The notes: generated by a model from the sequence alone, not told the origin. Positions 8,741-18,228 are shown, numbered from the stretch's first letter. The stretch: DNA of 64,000 nt from Pedobacter sp. R20-19 (GCF_000708265.2 NZ_JCKI01000002.1:496001-560000), one strand, 5' to 3'. A program made the numbers and translations.

Positions 8741-10480
8741 ATGATGGGTTGCAATAATTTAATTTGGGAGGAACAGCTACACTGTCAGATATCGCTACAG
8801 CTTGCCGCAGAAGAACTTTTTGATTCATTAGATGAGCGATTGTACCCAAAAGTATATATGATTGGGGTAAGGGTAAATAATGACCTGGAAAAAGCTTTCA
8901 TTCACTTAGAATGTAAAGATTGTGATTACTGTGTTACCGATTTTATAAGTTTGCAATCAATTCCGAAGGTCATTCTTCCTGTAGCAAAAAGTTCAGATAA
9001 CGAAGTTTCATCCTATCTTATCAACCAGTATTTAGCTGAAATACAACGAATTTTAAGAAGTCATGCTAAAAGCAGAGTGGTGGAAAGTTTCATTTCCAAT
9101 CCAGCCTATATCAATGGTTATTTGGTTTTTGTAGTTACCGAACTGAATAAAAGTGTAATGAACACTTATTATACCTTAACTAAAGATTATTCAACTGCCA
9201 CTAGGACACAAAAAATAAGTCGCTCCTTTATTGAAAGTATCATTAAAACTTATCTAAATGCCAGTACAAATGCATTAAAAGCAAAATCGCTTTCAGAGTT
9301 TAAAATTTTATCTAAAAGCAGGGATGAGCTGGTTAGTTCTGCAGCGCATGATTTTATGAAAACGGTTTCGGCCTGCGGGCAAAACGGACACAACCTCCAC
9401 ATTTTATATGATGCTTGTAATACCATTTCATCATTAAAATATGAAGGTGAAGAGGGGTTAGGCAAAATGATTATTGCCAAAAAAAATCATCAAAATATAA
9501 GTTTAACTATTGCACTGGAAGAACCTATTCTCATTAAGGATTTTAGGAAAGTAAGAAAGTTTTTGGAACTGGCTGATCATAAAAATCTGTTGATTTCCGA
9601 TTCGGTCTATATCTATGGGCTGGGGAAAATTAAAGGTAAATATAACCACCACGAGGAATCGTTGTTTGTTATTCATTTTACCAAACATTTTCATTGGGAA
9701 GTTTTGCATCATCATAAAATTATGCTCTCTGTTGCCTTCAGGATGCCCAGTTTGTATAGTGAACAAATTAATAAGGAAAAGTTTTATTCTACATTAAACA
9801 GGGTTTTTAAAGATATAGACCGAGATAGATTAAATAATTTATGGGAAATTACCATCGAAGCGACCAAGCAGAAACACGGAACAATTCTAGTGATTACCAA
9901 TGCGGCAAAAGAGGAAGCCGAAAGATTAAGTGAACAATCTTTTAAAGTGAAGCCCGTAGCTTTAAACAGAAGTTTGATGCAGCAAATTACATCTATTGAT
10001 GGTGCCGTATTATTGGATACGAATTGTTGGTGTTATGGAATAGGGGTGATTCTGGATGGAATTGCCAGTTCTTATGGCGATTCATCCAGAGGAGCCAGGC
10101 TTAATTCGGCCATTAGGTATTATGAGTTTATGGAGAAAAAGACGGGCATTGTTTTAGTTGTGATTTCAGAAGATGGGATGATCAACCTTATTCCAGAGTT
10201 AAAGCCTCAGGTAATGCATTCGAATATTTTGAAAAAGATAGAAGAACTTAGGTTATTGGTTGATGCGGAGTACACAGATCGGCGCAGATTCAACATCATT
10301 ATGGAATATTTTAGCCAGCATAATTTTTACTTCAGCGAAAAAGAATGTAATTTGATTAATGGCTTAAAAGCTACTTTAGAACATAAATACAGATTTAGTG
10401 ATGGTGTTAAAATGATTTATGATAATTTTGAACCCAATAGGAAGATGAACAGTTCTTACTATTTAAATGAAGTTAATTAA
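8741..10480 (+). CDS. DAC/DisA_N-like protein (DACNV-type sensor plus diadenylate-cyclase-like domain)
   Basis: The 579-aa protein has about 400 residues of mixed alpha/beta sensor region. It is followed by a C-terminal segment resembling the diadenylate cyclase (DisA_N) core: SIDGAVLLDTN (canonical DGA motif), GIGVILDGIA, SSRGARLNSAIRY and IVLVVISEDGMINL. Active cyclases carry a RHR-x-A motif where this one reads ARLNSA, so catalysis is doubtful and a c-di-AMP or nucleotide-sensing role is possible. Burroughs and Aravind described DACN-type sensor fusions with this layout. It is followed 4 nt later by a ychJ-like gene. Confidence 0.65.
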   Translation: MMGCNNLIWEEQLHCQISLQLAAEELFDSLDERLYPKVYMIGVRVNNDLEKAFIHLECKDCDYCVTDFISLQSIPKVILPVAKSSDNEVSSYLINQYLAEIQRILRSHAKSRVVESFISNPAYINGYLVFVVTELNKSVMNTYYTLTKDYSTATRTQKISRSFIESIIKTYLNASTNALKAKSLSEFKILSKSRDELVSSAAHDFMKTVSACGQNGHNLHILYDACNTISSLKYEGEEGLGKMIIAKKNHQNISLTIALEEPILIKDFRKVRKFLELADHKNLLISDSVYIYGLGKIKGKYNHHEESLFVIHFTKHFHWEVLHHHKIMLSVAFRMPSLYSEQINKEKFYSTLNRVFKDIDRDRLNNLWEITIEATKQKHGTILVITNAAKEEAERLSEQSFKVKPVALNRSLMQQITSIDGAVLLDTNCWCYGIGVILDGIASSYGDSSRGARLNSAIRYYEFMEKKTGIVLVVISEDGMINLIPELKPQVMHSNILKKIEELRLLVDAEYTDRRRFNIIMEYFSQHNFYFSEKECNLINGLKATLEHKYRFSDGVKMIYDNFEPNRKMNSSYYLNEVN

Positions 10481-10484
10481 CAAT

Positions 10485-10856
10485 ATGAATTGTCCTTGTG
10501 GAAGTGCTCTGCAATATGAAAATTGCTGCCAACCTTATCACCTTAAGCTTAAACTTGCGCCAACTGCCGAGGCCTTAATGCGGTCGAGGTATGCTGCTTT
10601 TGTTTTAGCGGAAGCTGATTATCTTTCTGAAACTACGCATGTAAGCAAGCGAAAAGGAAATGGAAAAGACGCTTATTTGCAAAGTGCGAAAGAGACCAAG
10701 TGGGTAAAACTAGAAATTATTGCTGCCGATTTTAATACCGTAGAATTTAAAGCCTTTTATCTTACTCAAAAGTTTCAGACAGCGGTACTCCATGAAAAAT
10801 CAAACTTCGTATTAGAAAACGGGAAGTGGTATTATGTAGATGGCGTATTTTATTAA
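10485..10856 (+). CDS. YchJ family protein with SEC-C motif
   Basis: The N-terminus MNCPCGSALQYENCCQPYH is a SEC-C zinc motif (CPCGS...CC). It is followed by the YchJ-like domain with EALMRSRYAAFV and the closing KWYYVDGVFY. I start at ATG 10485, directly after the upstream stop, rather than at 10467, which would overlap that gene. YchJ proteins are small, conserved and of unknown function. Tight spacing suggests cotranscription with the DAC-like gene. Confidence 0.85.
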   Translation: MNCPCGSALQYENCCQPYHLKLKLAPTAEALMRSRYAAFVLAEADYLSETTHVSKRKGNGKDAYLQSAKETKWVKLEIIAADFNTVEFKAFYLTQKFQTAVLHEKSNFVLENGKWYYVDGVFY

Positions 10857-10875
10857 ACAGGCTGTAATACTCCAT

Positions 10876-11685
10876 TTATTTTTGCAATGTCCAGTAAATG
10901 GCTTCCTCTTTTGTAGCTTTAAAAATGGTATCGTGTTGTTCTTCAGGTTTGTCAGTGTACATCCATTTGATGTGTTTATAATTTCCAGACTTTAAAATAT
11001 TGGCTAAAGCTTTGGTGTATTCTGAAATACCCTTTGTACCAGAACCAGCAAACCATAATGTTTTTTCTGGTCGTGGTAATTTTTTTAACTGCTGTGTTGC
11101 ATGATTAAGCAGATTATGATTGTTCCACCACAATGAAGGATCAAATGCAATGTAGTAATCAAACATATCAGGTTTTAGCATTAAAGTTTCCATCACGAAT
11201 AATCCTGAAAGGGATTCACCAAGGATTCCTCTTTTGTTAGACACGTGATACCGTTTACCAATTTCAGGGAAAAGCTCATCTTTAATAAAGGCTCTGAATT
11301 TTTCTGCCCCTCCAACAACCGGAGCAATTGTTTTATCTTCTGCAACTTCGGTAAAACCAGTCAGGTCTCTTCTTCTTTGTGTATTTTCTATGCCTACGAG
11401 TATTATAGGTGGAATACTTTTGGCATTGATCAGTTTGGCAAATGTATTTGCAATATGTGGAAAGTCTTCTTTTATGCCGCCATCAGCCATGTACATTACG
11501 GGCAGAGCATCGGTATTTTTAGTATAGCCTTCCGGAACCCAAACATTAATGGTTCTGGTTTCTCCAACCTTCTCCGATATTATGGTAAAACTATCGTGGG
11601 CGGGAATCGAATCTTGCAGCTGTGAAGCTTTTAAGCCGTTAATAGAGAAGAAGATTATTAATAAGTTAAAGTATAAAAAATTCAT
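10876..11685 (-). CDS. Secreted alpha/beta-hydrolase, esterase D/Fes type
   Basis: A signal-peptide-like N-terminus (FLYFNLLIIFFSINGLKAS) precedes an esterase domain of the PF00756 type (TINVWVPEGYTKNTDALPVMYMADGG). The nucleophile elbow is GESLSG, a GxSxG motif, and the candidate catalytic His is in EEQHD near the C-terminus. The family covers ferric-enterobactin esterases, carbohydrate esterases and S-formylglutathione hydrolases, and the substrate cannot be chosen here. It is a single gene convergent with ychJ. Confidence 0.8.
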   Translation of the reverse strand: MNFLYFNLLIIFFSINGLKASQLQDSIPAHDSFTIISEKVGETRTINVWVPEGYTKNTDALPVMYMADGGIKEDFPHIANTFAKLINAKSIPPIILVGIENTQRRRDLTGFTEVAEDKTIAPVVGGAEKFRAFIKDELFPEIGKRYHVSNKRGILGESLSGLFVMETLMLKPDMFDYYIAFDPSLWWNNHNLLNHATQQLKKLPRPEKTLWFAGSGTKGISEYTKALANILKSGNYKHIKWMYTDKPEEQHDTIFKATKEEAIYWTLQK

Positions 11686-11723
11686 ATGTTTGATGATGCA
11701 CGAAAAAAAAATGGTGCTAAATA

Positions 11724-12131
11724 TTAAGCGTCTATATCTAAAGTGATTTCAATTTTTCCGGCTTCGGTTTTATACACATCCAAAGCAACCAGATCTAAAG
11801 CATTGCTGTCGAATGACTCATCATTCCTGCTCGAAAGTTCCAGAAACTTCTCCCTGATTTCTATCAATAGTAGTTTTCTGGAAAATCCGATGGATGAATA
11901 GAGCTGAAAAGTTTCTGGATTTTGCATAGGGTAATCTATGGAAATTGAAATGTCATGTTCAGGAATTACAATCTCATCTGCATCTACCAGATTGAGAATT
12001 TCCTCATTTGCACGTCCGATATTTACCCATGGAACAATACCGCCATCTACGCTTTTAGTGTCAGTAACATTAAAAGTGATGATATTCACCAGGTTTTTTG
12101 GTATTTGATGATCTTTAAATTCAGAACTCAT
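11724..12131 (-). CDS. Conserved-looking hypothetical protein
   Basis: A 135-aa soluble acidic protein (MSSEFKDHQIPKNLVNIITF...). It has no signal peptide, no membrane segment and no motif I recognise. ATG 12131 is chosen over an upstream in-frame ATG at 12158 that would lie inside mazG. It sits 2 nt after the mazG stop, so it is likely the last gene of the AI-2E/DoxX/mazG transcript. Confidence 0.6.
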   Translation of the reverse strand: MSSEFKDHQIPKNLVNIITFNVTDTKSVDGGIVPWVNIGRANEEILNLVDADEIVIPEHDISISIDYPMQNPETFQLYSSIGFSRKLLLIEIREKFLELSSRNDESFDSNALDLVALDVYKTEAGKIEITLDIDA

Positions 12132-12133
12132 AT

Positions 12134-12940
12134 TTATAATTTCTTCGCTTGATTCCAATAAATATCCATCTCAGCGAGTGTCATATCTGCTAAAGCCTTG
12201 CCATTTTCTTTGGCTTTCTCTTCCAAATACTGGAAACGTTTAATAAATTTTTTATTTGTTTTTTCAAGGGCATTTTCTGGATTAATGTTGATGAAACGGG
12301 CGTAGTTAATCAAAGAGAAAAGTACATCACCAAACTCTGATTCAGCCTTTTCTATATCTATTGCCGTGTGATCGGCTACATTAAATTCAGCCTTAAATTC
12401 CTGAAGTTCTTCTTCCACCTTTTCCCAAACCTGATTTTTATCTTCCCAGTCAAAGCCCACTCCACGTGCTTTTTCCTGAATACGTGAAGCCTTTACCAAG
12501 GCAGGAAGAGAAGCTGGAACACCAGCAAGTACAGACTTATTTCCCTCTTTTAGCTTAATTTGTTCCCAATTGCGTTTTACATCTTCCTCATTCTGTACTT
12601 CTACATCTCCATAAATGTGTGGATGGCGATTAACCAGTTTATCACACACGCCATTTAAAACATCGGTAATGTCAAACGCACTGGTTTCTGATGCAATACG
12701 TGAATAAAAAACCAGGTGCATCATTACATCACCTAATTCTTTTTTAATCTCATCCAGGTCGCCTTCCAAAATGGCATCACTTAACTCATAAGTTTCTTCA
12801 ATCGTTAAATGGCGCAAGGTTTCCATGGTCTGCTTCTTATCCCATGGGCATTGCGTACGTAGTGTATCCAGAACGGTAAGTAATCTGTTAAAGGCGCCAG
12901 CAGGATGATCAGCAGCTGCAGGAATTGGATGATTAGGCAT
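12134..12940 (-). CDS. mazG: Nucleoside triphosphate pyrophosphohydrolase
   Basis: MazG hydrolyses NTPs and dNTPs, including aberrant ones, to NMP and pyrophosphate. The protein has the hallmark CPWDKKQTMETLRHLTIEETYEL and the metal-binding EExxE...ExxD helix (KKELGDVMMHLVFYSR), repeated in the second MazG domain (ESEFGDVLFSLINYAR). Length 268 aa is typical. It lies 9 nt after doxX. Confidence 0.93.
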   Translation of the reverse strand: MPNHPIPAAADHPAGAFNRLLTVLDTLRTQCPWDKKQTMETLRHLTIEETYELSDAILEGDLDEIKKELGDVMMHLVFYSRIASETSAFDITDVLNGVCDKLVNRHPHIYGDVEVQNEEDVKRNWEQIKLKEGNKSVLAGVPASLPALVKASRIQEKARGVGFDWEDKNQVWEKVEEELQEFKAEFNVADHTAIDIEKAESEFGDVLFSLINYARFININPENALEKTNKKFIKRFQYLEEKAKENGKALADMTLAEMDIYWNQAKKL

Positions 12941-12949
12941 ATTTATATT

Positions 12950-13399
12950 TTATCTGATGCTAAAGTACCAAACCCAGGCGATTAAGAAAAATTGAAATGG
13001 GATTCTAAACCACAAATATTTGATTCCGGGGCCAGGCTTAAATAAATTCTCATAATTGATTCGGTTTTTAGCCGCATAAATATTGGCAGGCAGAATAGTA
13101 AACAAAAATATGATTAGTGCGATGCCAGTATAATAGCGGGTACTTTCTATCCCTAAACCAATAGCAAATAAAATTTCAAGCACACCTGTAAAAATAATAA
13201 TTTCAACCTTTGCGGGTATAAATAGCGGAATCATGGCGGCCATAGCTGTCTTGAATTTGAAATGACCAATTGCCGTAAAAAGAAGCATCACTGACATAGC
13301 GATATTCCCGGCAAAAATATTTCCTTTGTCGAAGGTAGTATGACTGCTAAAGGCCAATACAGCCACATATACCACTAGTAAAACAAATAAAGGTTTCAT
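12950..13399 (-). CDS. DoxX-like membrane protein
   Basis: 149 residues with four predicted membrane segments (about 5-22, 36-52, 66-84 and 90-110) and a C-terminal hydrophobic stretch, fitting the DoxX/DoxD-like family. The family is linked loosely to redox or thiol chemistry, and specific function is unknown. It lies between the AI-2E permease (16 nt) and mazG. Confidence 0.7.
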   Translation of the reverse strand: MKPLFVLLVVYVAVLAFSSHTTFDKGNIFAGNIAMSVMLLFTAIGHFKFKTAMAAMIPLFIPAKVEIIIFTGVLEILFAIGLGIESTRYYTGIALIIFLFTILPANIYAAKNRINYENLFKPGPGIKYLWFRIPFQFFLIAWVWYFSIR

Positions 13400-13415
13400 T
13401 AAGCAAGTTTTACTA

Positions 13416-14525
13416 TTAATCTTTTTCCTCTAGCTTAATTTTTTTGGTGATTTGATACACACGCTTTTTCTTTTGAGGTTTATGCTCTTCGCCCATTAAA
13501 ATTCCCCATGGCTTCAGATTATCTACCCTGTCAAATATAATTTTTAACATGGCCAGATAAGGAATACATAAAAACATTCCTGAAATACCCCAGATCATCT
13601 CACCTATAATAATTCCGAGAAAGGCAAAAAGCGCATTAATTTTTACTTTAGAGCCAACAACCAGTGGCATTAGAATATTACCATCAATGGCATGAACACC
13701 TATAAATGTAATTAAAACCAGCAAAACCTTACCCGCACCTGCCGTTGCAAAGGTAATTAAGCAGCTTACCAGTAAGGCGAAAAAGATGCCCAGATAAGGA
13801 ACCACATTAAAAATGCCTGCTACTAAGCCTAGAAGGACAGCATATTTAACGCCCAATAAACTTAAAATGGCAATCATTAAAATGGTTACTATAAGCATTT
13901 GCAAAAACAAACCGATGATATATTTTTTGATGATGTATTGAATCTGACTTACAATTTCGGTTACCTTTTCTTTATGTTCTTCTTTAAAAACTGTTGTTAG
14001 AAAGGTATATAATACCCTGCGGTAATTTAATATGAAAAAGGTAAATAGCAAGGTGAAGCCTAAAAATAGCAAGGTAGAAGATAGGGTAGCAAGTGTTGTC
14101 GCCACAATTGTGGCACTGGTAGCTAATGCTTTTTCTGTACTGTCATTCAGGTATGACAGTTGTTTCTCTGTATTCACATGAAAAGTGGTTGAGATCCAAT
14201 GCTGCAATTCATGAAAAGAAACGTTAGCCTTTTGTTTGAGTAAAGGCCAGTCTGACCATAAATCGCTTAATTGATTTCCGAAGAAATAAACAATACCACC
14301 AATAACAGCAATCATTAGAATGACCGCAAGAATGGTTGACAGGCTTCTTTTAAACCTAAACTTGTGTTCTAAAAAGTTACCTACCGGAAGCAGGAGAATA
14401 GCCATTAAAAAAGAAAAAAGTAGTGGCGCTAAAAGTGATTGTCCTAAAATAGCAATGTAAGTTAGACTGATCAGGCAGAAAAGAACAAGGGCCAATTTAG
14501 GCAAAAAGGTAAGTTTTTCTTTCAT
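13416..14525 (-). CDS. AI-2E family transporter (PerM-type permease)
   Basis: A 369-aa membrane protein with about eight predicted helices. It carries the family core ...YLGIFFALLVSCLITFATAG... and the conserved IDGNILMPLVVGSKVKINALF. A basic cytoplasmic tail follows. Named after E. coli TqsA, the family also includes Na+/H+ antiporters, so an autoinducer role should not be assumed. First gene of the operon 14525-11724. Confidence 0.85.
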   Translation of the reverse strand: MKEKLTFLPKLALVLFCLISLTYIAILGQSLLAPLLFSFLMAILLLPVGNFLEHKFRFKRSLSTILAVILMIAVIGGIVYFFGNQLSDLWSDWPLLKQKANVSFHELQHWISTTFHVNTEKQLSYLNDSTEKALATSATIVATTLATLSSTLLFLGFTLLFTFFILNYRRVLYTFLTTVFKEEHKEKVTEIVSQIQYIIKKYIIGLFLQMLIVTILMIAILSLLGVKYAVLLGLVAGIFNVVPYLGIFFALLVSCLITFATAGAGKVLLVLITFIGVHAIDGNILMPLVVGSKVKINALFAFLGIIIGEMIWGISGMFLCIPYLAMLKIIFDRVDNLKPWGILMGEEHKPQKKKRVYQITKKIKLEEKD

Positions 14526-14550
14526 GGTGTTATAAATTCAGTTTAATACA

Positions 14551-14586
14551 AAATGCCCGATTAATTGTTTGATTAATCGGGCATTT
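14551..14586 (-). terminator. Terminator of the aldo/keto reductase gene
   Basis: Perfect 15-bp inverted repeat (AAATGCCCGATTAAT 14551-14565 and its complement 14572-14586) with a 6-nt loop. It lies between the aldo/keto reductase stop and the AI-2E operon. Confidence 0.8.
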
Positions 14587-14604
14587 AAATATAGGTGATT
14601 ATTT

Positions 14605-15552
14605 TTAATAGCTGCTCGCCTTATTTAATAGAGAAATATCTTCTGGCATTAATTTCAGATTGGCCGCTGCTGTAAAAGATTTTAACTGATTCAGATCTGT
14701 TACACTTGCAATTGGTGCTGTAATGGAAGGATGGTGAATAAGCCATGCCAGTGCTACAGATGCCTGTTCTACATGATATTTGTCTGCAACCTGATCTAAT
14801 GCATCCAGAATCTGAAAGCCTCTTTCATTTAGAAACTTTTTAATGCCGCCACCACGTTGACTTTTCTTTAAATCTTCTTCGCTGCGGTACTTTCCGGTTA
14901 GAAAACCGCTGCCCAGAGAATAGTAACTAACTACTCCTAAATCATGATCCAAACAAATTTTTTCATGTTCGCGTTCAAATTCTTCCCGGTCAAATAAATT
15001 ATATCCGGGTTGATAAACTTCGTAACTTGGAAGATGGTGTTGTGCAGAGAAAATTAAAGATTCTTTTAATCTTTCAGCAGAAAAGTTTGAAGCACCAATC
15101 CAACGTACTTTGCCAGATTTAATTAAGATTTCATATGCGCTTAATGTTTCTTCTACAGGTGTAGACTCATCATCAAAATGAGAAAAATATAAATCGATAT
15201 AATCTGTTTGCAGACGCGAAAGAGAATGTTCAACCTGGTTAATGATGTAATCTTTTCTTAATGATTTGCCTTGCCCCATATCCGAGCCTACCTTTGTTGC
15301 AATAACCACATCATGGCGTCTGTTTCTTTTTTTAAGCCAGTTACCAATAATTGTTTCTGATTCTCCACCTTTATTTTCTGGAACCCAGCGTGAATACACA
15401 TCGGCTGTATCAATAAAATTAAAACCAGCATCAACAAAATGATCGAGTATTTCAAAAGACTTTTGTTCGTCGATTGTCCATCCAAAAACATTTCCTCCAA
15501 ATACTATGGGTGCTATATTTAAATCTGTTTTTCCTAATGTTCTTTTTTCCAT
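14605..15552 (-). CDS. Aldo/keto reductase
   Basis: The (beta/alpha)8 NADPH-dependent reductase fold is evident. The tetrad appears as Asp/Tyr in DTADVYSRW, Lys in IATKVG and His in YFSHFDD, with the cofactor-binding end GASNFS and WLIHHPSITAPIASV. Start MEKRTLGKTDLNI at ATG 15552 is preferred over 15579. It resembles the YajO/Tas-like subgroup. The substrate is unknown. A hairpin terminator follows. Confidence 0.9.
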   Translation of the reverse strand: MEKRTLGKTDLNIAPIVFGGNVFGWTIDEQKSFEILDHFVDAGFNFIDTADVYSRWVPENKGGESETIIGNWLKKRNRRHDVVIATKVGSDMGQGKSLRKDYIINQVEHSLSRLQTDYIDLYFSHFDDESTPVEETLSAYEILIKSGKVRWIGASNFSAERLKESLIFSAQHHLPSYEVYQPGYNLFDREEFEREHEKICLDHDLGVVSYYSLGSGFLTGKYRSEEDLKKSQRGGGIKKFLNERGFQILDALDQVADKYHVEQASVALAWLIHHPSITAPIASVTDLNQLKSFTAAANLKLMPEDISLLNKASSY

Positions 15553-15619
15553 GATGTTCACTTTTGTATAGAATAACAAACCAATAGAATGGTGGTTTTT
15601 GCTGGCAGTCTCCTTTTTG

Positions 15620-16282
15620 TCAGATTTTTACTGCCCTAAGCATTTCTCTCTTACCTGGCGCACCAGGTAGTTTTTCAATGTTGAAACCAGCTGCTCTTAC
15701 CGCACGTTTAAGGTTGCCGGTAATGGCATAGGTTACAAAAATACCACCTGGCTTTAAAAAATTGCAGGCATGAGCAATAATTTCATTCGTCCACATTTCA
15801 GGCTGATGTTGCACGGAGAAAGCATCGTAATAAATTAGGTCAAATCTTTTTTCTGTGGTAAAGTTGACAAGTGTGGTATATGGGATTTCAAGCTTACAGT
15901 ATTCAGATAGTGTTTGTGGGTGATGTAAAGCTTCATTATAGTTATTAATAAAACTATCCCAAATAGCTGGAGATACATAAGCTGAATAACCTGTTTGGTT
16001 AATTACATCAAAAGTAAGTGGAAAAGCCTCCACACTGGTGTAGTCTAAATGAATTTGGTGTTGAGCACAGTATTCTACACTCAAGATAAAGTTTAATCCC
16101 GTTCCAAAGCCAACCTCCAAAATTGAAATAGCTGATTTTTCTGCTGAAGCAAATTTTAATCCGGCATCTATAAAAACATGTTTGCTTTCTTGTAAAGCAC
16201 CATGCTTGCTATGATAATGCTCTCCAATGGTTTCATTGTAAAGGGTGTTGGAACCATCGGCAGTAGGGGTTATAATATTCAT
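15620..16282 (-). CDS. mnmD: tRNA 5-methylaminomethyl-2-thiouridine methyltransferase
   Basis: The 220-aa protein from ATG 16282 (MNIITPTADGSNTLYN) matches the stand-alone MnmD family: HSKHGALQESKHVF, then the SAM-binding ILEVGFGTGLNFILS motif, DLIYYDAFSVQHQPEMW and FVTYAITGNLKRAVRAAGF. It performs the last methylation of mnm5s2U34 in tRNA, as the N-terminal half of enterobacterial MnmC does. The longer frame to 16420 adds 46 unrelated residues and overlaps the divergent yjbR, so I reject it. Confidence 0.85.
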   Translation of the reverse strand: MNIITPTADGSNTLYNETIGEHYHSKHGALQESKHVFIDAGLKFASAEKSAISILEVGFGTGLNFILSVEYCAQHQIHLDYTSVEAFPLTFDVINQTGYSAYVSPAIWDSFINNYNEALHHPQTLSEYCKLEIPYTTLVNFTTEKRFDLIYYDAFSVQHQPEMWTNEIIAHACNFLKPGGIFVTYAITGNLKRAVRAAGFNIEKLPGAPGKREMLRAVKI

Positions 16283-16412
16283 GTTTTGGATGATGAGGAT
16301 TAACGGGTTCAAGATAATAGTTGAAAATTTATTATTTTCGCATATCAATAATTTATGATCATGCAAAAATAGTACTTCTATTTTAGTTTCACCTAACCAC
16401 CTAACTACCTCC

Positions 16413-16757
16413 ATGGACATTGAATCTTTTAGAGAATACTGTTTAAGCTTGCCTGGTACAACCGAGGGAATGAAATGGGATCATTTGTGTTTTATGATCG
16501 AAGAAAAAATATACATCATTATTGCTATTGACGAGGGAAGCAGGTTTTCGATAAAATGTAATCCTGATGATTTTGATGAATTAACGGCGAGAGATGGAAT
16601 TGCACAGGCTTATCATTTGGCAAAAAGGCAATGGATTATGATTGAAAATCTCGAAGTTTTTAACGATCAGGAATTGAAATCGAGGGTGGCCGACTCAAGA
16701 GCGATGGTTTTAGCCAAATTGCCCAAGAAAACACAGGCAAAATATATTGAAGCTTAA
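16413..16757 (+). CDS. MmcQ/YjbR family protein
   Basis: The 114-aa protein begins MDIESFREYCLSLPGTTEGMKW, the YjbR N-terminal signature. It keeps FSIKCNPDDFDELTAR and HLAKRQWIMIE in the middle of the CyaY-like double-wing fold. The family is DNA-binding-like with unknown cellular role. Its 3' end overlaps the convergent DinB gene by 4 bp. Confidence 0.85.
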   Translation: MDIESFREYCLSLPGTTEGMKWDHLCFMIEEKIYIIIAIDEGSRFSIKCNPDDFDELTARDGIAQAYHLAKRQWIMIENLEVFNDQELKSRVADSRAMVLAKLPKKTQAKYIEA

Positions 16758-17218
16758 ATCAGTTTTTTAAGTGCCATGATGTAACCGATATGCATGCCTT
16801 CGTGAAAAGGAATAAAGTTGATGGCATCTTCAATGTTTTTCAATTTCATGCCATAGCGTTTATCCCATTGATCGAACGCTAAAAACAAATTATTGGCATA
16901 ATCTACTTTAAACTGATCGATACTGGCTAAAAAGGTAATGTAAATATCTTTGATTTCAGTTTCACTAAGGAAGCCATCAGGCTTTGTTCCACTTAAAAAA
17001 GGCAAGAAATGTTTATCTGCCACAGTAGGTAACAAGCCTGACCTCGAATAGCAAAGATTTTGTTGTGCTGCGGTTAAATGTGCAATATTCCAGATGATGT
17101 TATTGTTAAAACCATTTGGGATTTTATTGAGCTGTTCAATGCTCAAATCCTTCACTAAATCTAAAATAAACAGTCTGGTGTTTCTTATCTGATTTAACTG
17201 TTCTTCACTGCTTTGCAT
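16754..17218 (-). CDS. DinB-like superfamily protein
   Basis: A 154-aa four-helix protein of the DinB/YfiT type, with the first metal-ligand helix NIIWNIAHLTAAQQ and the closing FHEGMHIGYIMALK carrying two His of the putative HxxxH triad. Members include metal-dependent thiol S-transferases. It lies 20 nt downstream of the DUF2625 gene, on the same strand. Confidence 0.8.
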   Translation of the reverse strand: MQSSEEQLNQIRNTRLFILDLVKDLSIEQLNKIPNGFNNNIIWNIAHLTAAQQNLCYSRSGLLPTVADKHFLPFLSGTKPDGFLSETEIKDIYITFLASIDQFKVDYANNLFLAFDQWDKRYGMKLKNIEDAINFIPFHEGMHIGYIMALKKLI

Positions 17219-17238
17219 TTTAGTTAATAGCGGTTAGG

Positions 17239-18015
17239 TTATTGTTTTGCATCGTCTTTTTTTATTCCTTTATCTGCATTCAACTCTTTTGATTTCATGA
17301 TGTTGAAATTATACATTTCTTCAATGCCCACTAGTTTTCTTGTACATTTTTCAATATCAGTACCTTGTTCCCATAAATAAGGGCGGAAACTGTAGCTTTT
17401 GGTATCTGCTAAATTCCCAATAAACTGATCCCAGGTGCTCCAGCGTAAGCCTTTGTAGAATTTAGATAGGTCGCTATCAAAGCAGAAAATCAGAAACTCT
17501 CCATAGCCAGCGCCAAGGGGTTGCCAGGTAAGTGTATTGGGTTCTAAGTAATAAACATTCTTAACATCAGGCCCTAAGCCACCATAATTAATGGCGAAGA
17601 AACCACCTACGGCATCGTCAGCAATAAGTAGATAAGGAATGTTGTCTCCATATTCCTTGATGGTTTTACCTTTATTCCATTCTGCGATATTACGTGTTAA
17701 TCTTTCACTGCCTGAGCCTAAAATTCTGATCCAGCCATTGTCTACCATGATACCGCCAGTATTGTAAATAACTGATCCCAGTGTGGCATAGGTGGTCATC
17801 TGTGCATTATATAGCACTTCTTTAGCTCTAGAAGAATCAACGGGTAAAACTTCAACTTTATTTTTAGCAGAATCAATCCACTTTTGTACCAATGGCCAGG
17901 CCGGATCAGTTTTGTTAATTAATTTATCTAAACTGATGAGTTTATTTTGAGCGGAAACACCAAATGAGATGAAGCATAGGGCCAGTAAGGAAAAAAAATT
18001 AAGTGTTACTTTCAT
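17239..18015 (-). CDS. Secreted DUF2625 family protein
   Basis: From ATG 18015 the protein starts with a signal peptide (MKVTLNFFSLLALCFISFG, cleavage near VSAQ). It continues with LINKTDPAWPLVQKWIDSA and GGIMVDNGWIRILGSGSERLTRNI, the pattern I associate with DUF2625. No catalytic motif is recognised. The longer frame to 18036 adds seven residues before the signal peptide and is less likely. Confidence 0.7.
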   Translation of the reverse strand: MKVTLNFFSLLALCFISFGVSAQNKLISLDKLINKTDPAWPLVQKWIDSAKNKVEVLPVDSSRAKEVLYNAQMTTYATLGSVIYNTGGIMVDNGWIRILGSGSERLTRNIAEWNKGKTIKEYGDNIPYLLIADDAVGGFFAINYGGLGPDVKNVYYLEPNTLTWQPLGAGYGEFLIFCFDSDLSKFYKGLRWSTWDQFIGNLADTKSYSFRPYLWEQGTDIEKCTRKLVGIEEMYNFNIMKSKELNADKGIKKDDAKQ

Positions 18016-18112
18016 GGATAATGATGATGGATGCATAAGTAGATCAAAGATATAATGATTCTCATGGATTTTAGTTTGATCCTGAATTAAAATCTCTAAG
18101 AATCATAAAACG

Positions 18113-18140
18113 AAACGCTCCCATGGTTGTGGGAGCGTTT
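18113..18140 (-). terminator. Terminator of the M13 peptidase gene
   Basis: AAACGCTCCCA (18113-18123) pairs perfectly with TGGGAGCGTTT (18130-18140) around a 6-nt loop. On the minus strand it is followed by TTTCGTTTTA. It separates the M13 peptidase from the DUF2625 gene. Confidence 0.7.
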
Positions 18141-18228
18141 GCGATAATGTATGAATGAATAGGGTGGATAGTTTAGGTTAACTGGTGGATAGCTTTACGA
18201 TTTCCAACTTTCAACTCTTCACCTTAAT

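Noticed and set aside
16283..16420. N-terminal extension of MnmD
   Set aside because: The extra 46 residues do not fit the family and overlap the divergent yjbR start; ATG 16282 gives the normal length.
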